DNA of 44,575 bases. Origin: JBGANR01 sp044222225 (GTDB lineage Bacteria > Actinomycetota > Actinomycetes > Mycobacteriales > Mycobacteriaceae). The stretch is from assembly GCA_044222225.1 (NCBI GenBank), contig JBGANR010000032.1:1-44575 (forward strand). The letters are read 5' to 3'. Below the pieces are notes generated by a model. That model made no database searches, was not told the origin of the DNA, and worked only from the letters and a program-made list of their open reading frames with translations. Both the position numbers and the translations under genes were made by a program. Below, piece after piece: positions 42,214-44,575 of the stretch (its first letter is position 1; each line of letters begins with the position of its first letter).

Positions 42214-43230
42214 GTGCCCGAGTCTCCCGTGACGACGAGGCGTGCCACATTGCTCGACGTGGCGCGCCGCGCCGGGGTGTCCCGGGCGACGGCGTCCCTC
42301 GTGCTGCGGGGGGAGGGGCGCGTCTCGGAGGAGACGCGGCGGCGGGTGTTCGGCGTCATGGACGAGTTGGGCTACGTCTACAACCGGGGAGCGGCGTCGC
42401 TGCGGTCGCGGACGAGCAACGTCATCGGCGTGCTCGTGACGACGGTGACCAACCCGTTCTTCGCGGAGGTCATCGTCGGGCTGGAGGAGTCCCTCAGCGA
42501 TCTCGGCTACGTCACGTTGCTGGCCAACACCCTCAACGACGCCGAGCGGCAGGGCAGGCTCGTCACCTTCCTACAGGAGAACAACGTCGCGGCCGTCGCG
42601 CTCGTCCCGGCGGTCGGGACGGCGGACGACGCCCTCGACGCGTTGACGGCGTCCGTTCCGGTCCTGCACCTGACGCGGTCGGTCGGCGATCCGGCGCTGT
42701 ACATCGGCACCGACGACGTGCGCGGCGGTTTCCTCGCGGGCGACCATCTCGCCGGACACGGGGCGCGCCGCGTCGTCTATGTCGGTGGCCGCGCCGACGC
42801 CCTGGCCAGGCGGGACCGGATGCGTGGCGTCCGGGACGCCCTGGCCGGCGGCGATCTCGCCGGCGTTCCGTCGTCGACGTCCGGCGCCGGCGGCCTCGAG
42901 GCCGGACGTCGCGCACTCGCCGAGTACCCGGAGCTCGACGCCGTCGTCTGCCACAGCGACGACGTGGCGATCGGTGTGCTCGCGGCGCTGCATGAAGCCG
43001 GGCGCGCGGGAGACATCCGTGTCATCAGCTTCGACGGGATCGAGGCGTCGGCGCTGGTCGATCCGCCGTTGACCACGGTGACGTGCGGCCCCCGAGACCT
43101 CGGCCGGGAGGCGGCGCTTCTGCTCTCCGGCGCGCTGGCGGACGGCGACGGGGCGATGACGGCCGCCCGACGCCTCGAACCGAGACTCGTCGTACGGGCG
43201 TCCTGCGGTTGTCCGTGGCCGCACGGTTGA
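42214..43230 (+). CDS. LacI-family transcriptional regulator
   Basis: 338 residues from GTG 42214; GTG 42229 is an alternative. Helix-turn-helix TLLDVARRAGVSRATASLVLRG (12–33) and hinge region GYVYNRGAASLRSRTSNVIGV, then a periplasmic-binding-type sensor domain (TNPFFAEVIVGLEESL, DGIEASALVDPPLTTV). No ribosome site is visible; TACGAT (42202–42207) 6 nt before the GTG fits a -10 for a leaderless message. Likely controls the importer–lyase operon through the palindromes at 36865 and 36934. Ends 1 nt before a family A repeat. Confidence 0.9.
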   Translation: MPESPVTTRRATLLDVARRAGVSRATASLVLRGEGRVSEETRRRVFGVMDELGYVYNRGAASLRSRTSNVIGVLVTTVTNPFFAEVIVGLEESLSDLGYVTLLANTLNDAERQGRLVTFLQENNVAAVALVPAVGTADDALDALTASVPVLHLTRSVGDPALYIGTDDVRGGFLAGDHLAGHGARRVVYVGGRADALARRDRMRGVRDALAGGDLAGVPSSTSGAGGLEAGRRALAEYPELDAVVCHSDDVAIGVLAALHEAGRAGDIRVISFDGIEASALVDPPLTTVTCGPRDLGREAALLLSGALADGDGAMTAARRLEPRLVVRASCGCPWPHG

Positions 43231-43231
43231 C

Positions 43232-43497
43232 CTACTGACCGGTACCTGTCGGTGAGACGACCGACGCGGCGATATATGCCGCGTCGGCTCGCTCAGCGTA
43301 GGTTCCGGACACCGCCCCGAAGGCCGGCTCCGGATCGGCCGGACGCGGCTCGCCGACGGCGTCGGCGGGGGTACCCGGCACCGGCAGGGCGCGGTGTCGT
43401 CCTCGTCGCGCGGGTGATGACGAAGTCGGTCGCTCTTGGGGTAGGCGTGGAGATATACACCGCGTCGGCCCTCTCTCAGACAGGTACCGGTCAGTAG
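43232..43497. repeat. Two opposed family A repeats forming a 266-bp unit with 19-bp inverted ends
   Basis: CTACTGACCGGTACCTGTC (43232–43250) and its exact reverse complement (43479–43497) bound the unit. Inside the left end is the hairpin CCGACGCGGC-GATATAT-GCCGCGTCGG (43261–43287); inside the right end the inverted copy reads GACGCGGTGTATATC with a degraded partner arm. No transposase or believable gene lies between. The layout resembles a miniature inverted-repeat element but target-site duplication is not evident. The remainder up to 43685 shows nothing further. Confidence 0.75.
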
Positions 43498-43685
43498 AGA
43501 AGTGCGCGGTGGGGTGGTCGCCTGGAAGCGACTGGAATGTCGGCTGTGGACGCTGTCTGGGCTCCGTCGGGTCGGCCTGTGGTCGGCGCGTGATCTTTCG
43601 CGATGCGGCCGGGATCGTCCACAGGAGACGCGTCCGGGACCGTTCTTCGCCCCGTGCGACGGCCGGCGCGGTGGATGCTGCCGGA

Positions 43686-44516
43686 ATGGACGAATGGGGC
43701 AGACGCCTGACGGAGTCGGGCCGGGTGGTCGCGCGGCACGAGCTGGCCGCTGCGGGATTCGCCGACGCGGATGTGAAGCGGTCCGTGCGGCGAGGTGACC
43801 TGACGCCGCTGCGTCGGGGATGGTTCGCCTTCCCGGACGCCGATCCGAACGTCGCCGCGGCGGTGCGGGCCGGGGGCGTCGTCGGTTGTCTCAGTGCGCT
43901 GGAACGTCGGGGCGTCTGGGTTCCGGAAGGCCGGACCAGGCAGCACATCCGGGCGTCCGTGCACGGGCGGCGGGTGAGCGACCGCCGATACTGCCGGCCC
44001 TACGCCGTGTTGCGGGCACCGCGGAGGGCCGTCGACCCGGTGTTGCCGGCGCTGTCCTGCGCCGCGAGGTGCGCAGGTCCCGACGATTTCGTCGCGATCT
44101 GCGATTCCGCGCTGCGCATTCGGCCCGAGCTCGCAGTGGACGACATCGCCGAGGCGCTGGTGGGAGCTCCGGGACGGATGCGCCGGCTGCTCGGCGCCGT
44201 CGACGGCCGGGCCGAATCGGGGACGGAGTCGCTGGCACGCGTGCGGCTACGGCGGCTCGGTCTGTCGGTGACGCCGCAGGCGGTGATCGCCGACGTCGGT
44301 CGGGTGGACCTCCTGGTGGGCCGACGCCTGATCGTCGAGATCGACAGCCGGCGACATCACCTCGGACGTGACTACCAGCGTGATCGGGAGCGGGATCGGA
44401 CGGCGCTGGCGAGGGGATACCTCGTCGTACGGCTGTCCTACGAGGACGTCACGGCGGGATGGGACGCCGCTGTGGCCCCGATTCTCGAGATCGTCCGGCG
44501 CCGGGCACACCGATGA
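43686..44516 (+). CDS. AbiEi-like N-domain + DUF559/PD-(D/E)XK-like C-domain protein
   Basis: 276 residues from ATG 43686 (MDEWGRRL); the frame is open 177 nt upstream but that part is Arg-rich shadow, and the ribosome site is weak. N-terminal winged-helix-like part (about 12–62: VVARHELAAAGFADADVKRSVRRGDLTPL.RGWFA), as in AbiEi-type antitoxins. The C-terminal part (about 205–276) has a PD-(D/E)XK-like pattern: RVDLLVGRRLIVEIDSRRHH with D208, E218 and D220, plus a preceding Glu (E181). Proteins of this shape are common and multicopy in actinobacteria; no toxin partner is adjacent. Whether it cuts DNA is unknown. Confidence 0.75.
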   Translation: MDEWGRRLTESGRVVARHELAAAGFADADVKRSVRRGDLTPLRRGWFAFPDADPNVAAAVRAGGVVGCLSALERRGVWVPEGRTRQHIRASVHGRRVSDRRYCRPYAVLRAPRRAVDPVLPALSCAARCAGPDDFVAICDSALRIRPELAVDDIAEALVGAPGRMRRLLGAVDGRAESGTESLARVRLRRLGLSVTPQAVIADVGRVDLLVGRRLIVEIDSRRHHLGRDYQRDRERDRTALARGYLVVRLSYEDVTAGWDAAVAPILEIVRRRAHR

Positions 44517-44522
44517 CACGAT

Positions 44523-44575
44523 CTACTGTCCAGTACCTGCAGTTGAGAGGACCGACGCGACGACATACGTCGCGT
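44523..44575. repeat. Family A hairpin repeat, copy cut by the window edge
   Basis: CTACTGTCCAGTACCTGCAG, TGAGAGGACCGACGCGACG-ACATA-CGTCGCGT. The stem changes one G:C pair of copy 1 to A:T on both sides, so pairing is kept. The right end lies outside the window. Confidence 0.7.

Noticed and set aside
43252..43497. 81-codon frame inside the 266-bp repeat unit
   Set aside because: Coding is explained by the repeat's GC; its end is the inverted repeat itself.

Overview
The window is high-GC actinobacterial DNA, most likely from a mycolic-acid-group genus (Mycobacteriales; Gordonia- or Tsukamurella-like, genus not resolved). The main reason is gene order. The MazG C-terminus at the left edge and the lytic transglycosylase–eno–divIC/ftsB–DUF501–ppx block (7257–11534) follow Mycobacterium tuberculosis Rv1021–Rv1026. 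A receiver-only protein also sits upstream of nuoA, as Rv3143 does there. All assignments are by reading and memory; no search was run.

Layout. 1–210: mazG tail. 211–7015: material absent from the mycobacterial order. It holds a secreted phospholipase A2 gene broken by two one-base shifts, three small membrane-protein genes (two built from one repeated four-helix unit), and the iron/haem locus efeUOB (minus strand) with an IdeR/DtxR-type iron box. 7257–11534: housekeeping block. 11836–27204: complete 14-gene NADH:quinone oxidoreductase operon nuoA–nuoN on the minus strand, nearly all junctions overlapping by 1–8 nt, preceded by a receiver-domain protein. 27960–28712: SIMPL-domain lipoprotein.

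28759–35377 is an accessory island of clearly lower GC in its right half. It carries a gamma-butyrolactone (GBL) signalling set: an SDR-type protein, an ArpA-like TetR receptor and an AfsA-like synthase. Facing away from the synthase is a three-gene operon: a DUF3100-like membrane protein, a serine hydroxymethyltransferase-like PLP enzyme with altered active-site residues, and a D-Ala-D-Ala ligase-like ATP-grasp enzyme. A 22-bp sequence close to the ArpA-family operator (ARE) fills the spacer of a TTGACA-N17-TAAAGT promoter ahead of this operon, and a weaker one lies just upstream of the synthase gene. I read this as a GBL-switched amino-acid/dipeptide pathway and as the best candidate for an undescribed system here.

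35382–43230: composition returns to high GC. Two convergent, overlapping IspD-like nucleotidyltransferase genes are followed by an ABC importer (lipoprotein, ATPase, fused permease), a fumarase/aspartase-superfamily lyase and a LacI regulator. The importer promoter carries a perfect 20-bp palindrome, a likely operator for the LacI protein. 43686–44516: AbiEi/DUF559-type protein.

Two families of intergenic hairpin repeats punctuate the window. Family A has the core GACGCGGC-GATATAT-GCCGCGTC (298–368, 36724–36780, two opposed copies in 43232–43497, and a cut copy from 44523). Family B has the core GAGGAGATTATTGTCG inside long palindromes (3379–3449, 11574–11646, 27807–27881). No tRNA, rRNA, CRISPR array or transposase was seen.
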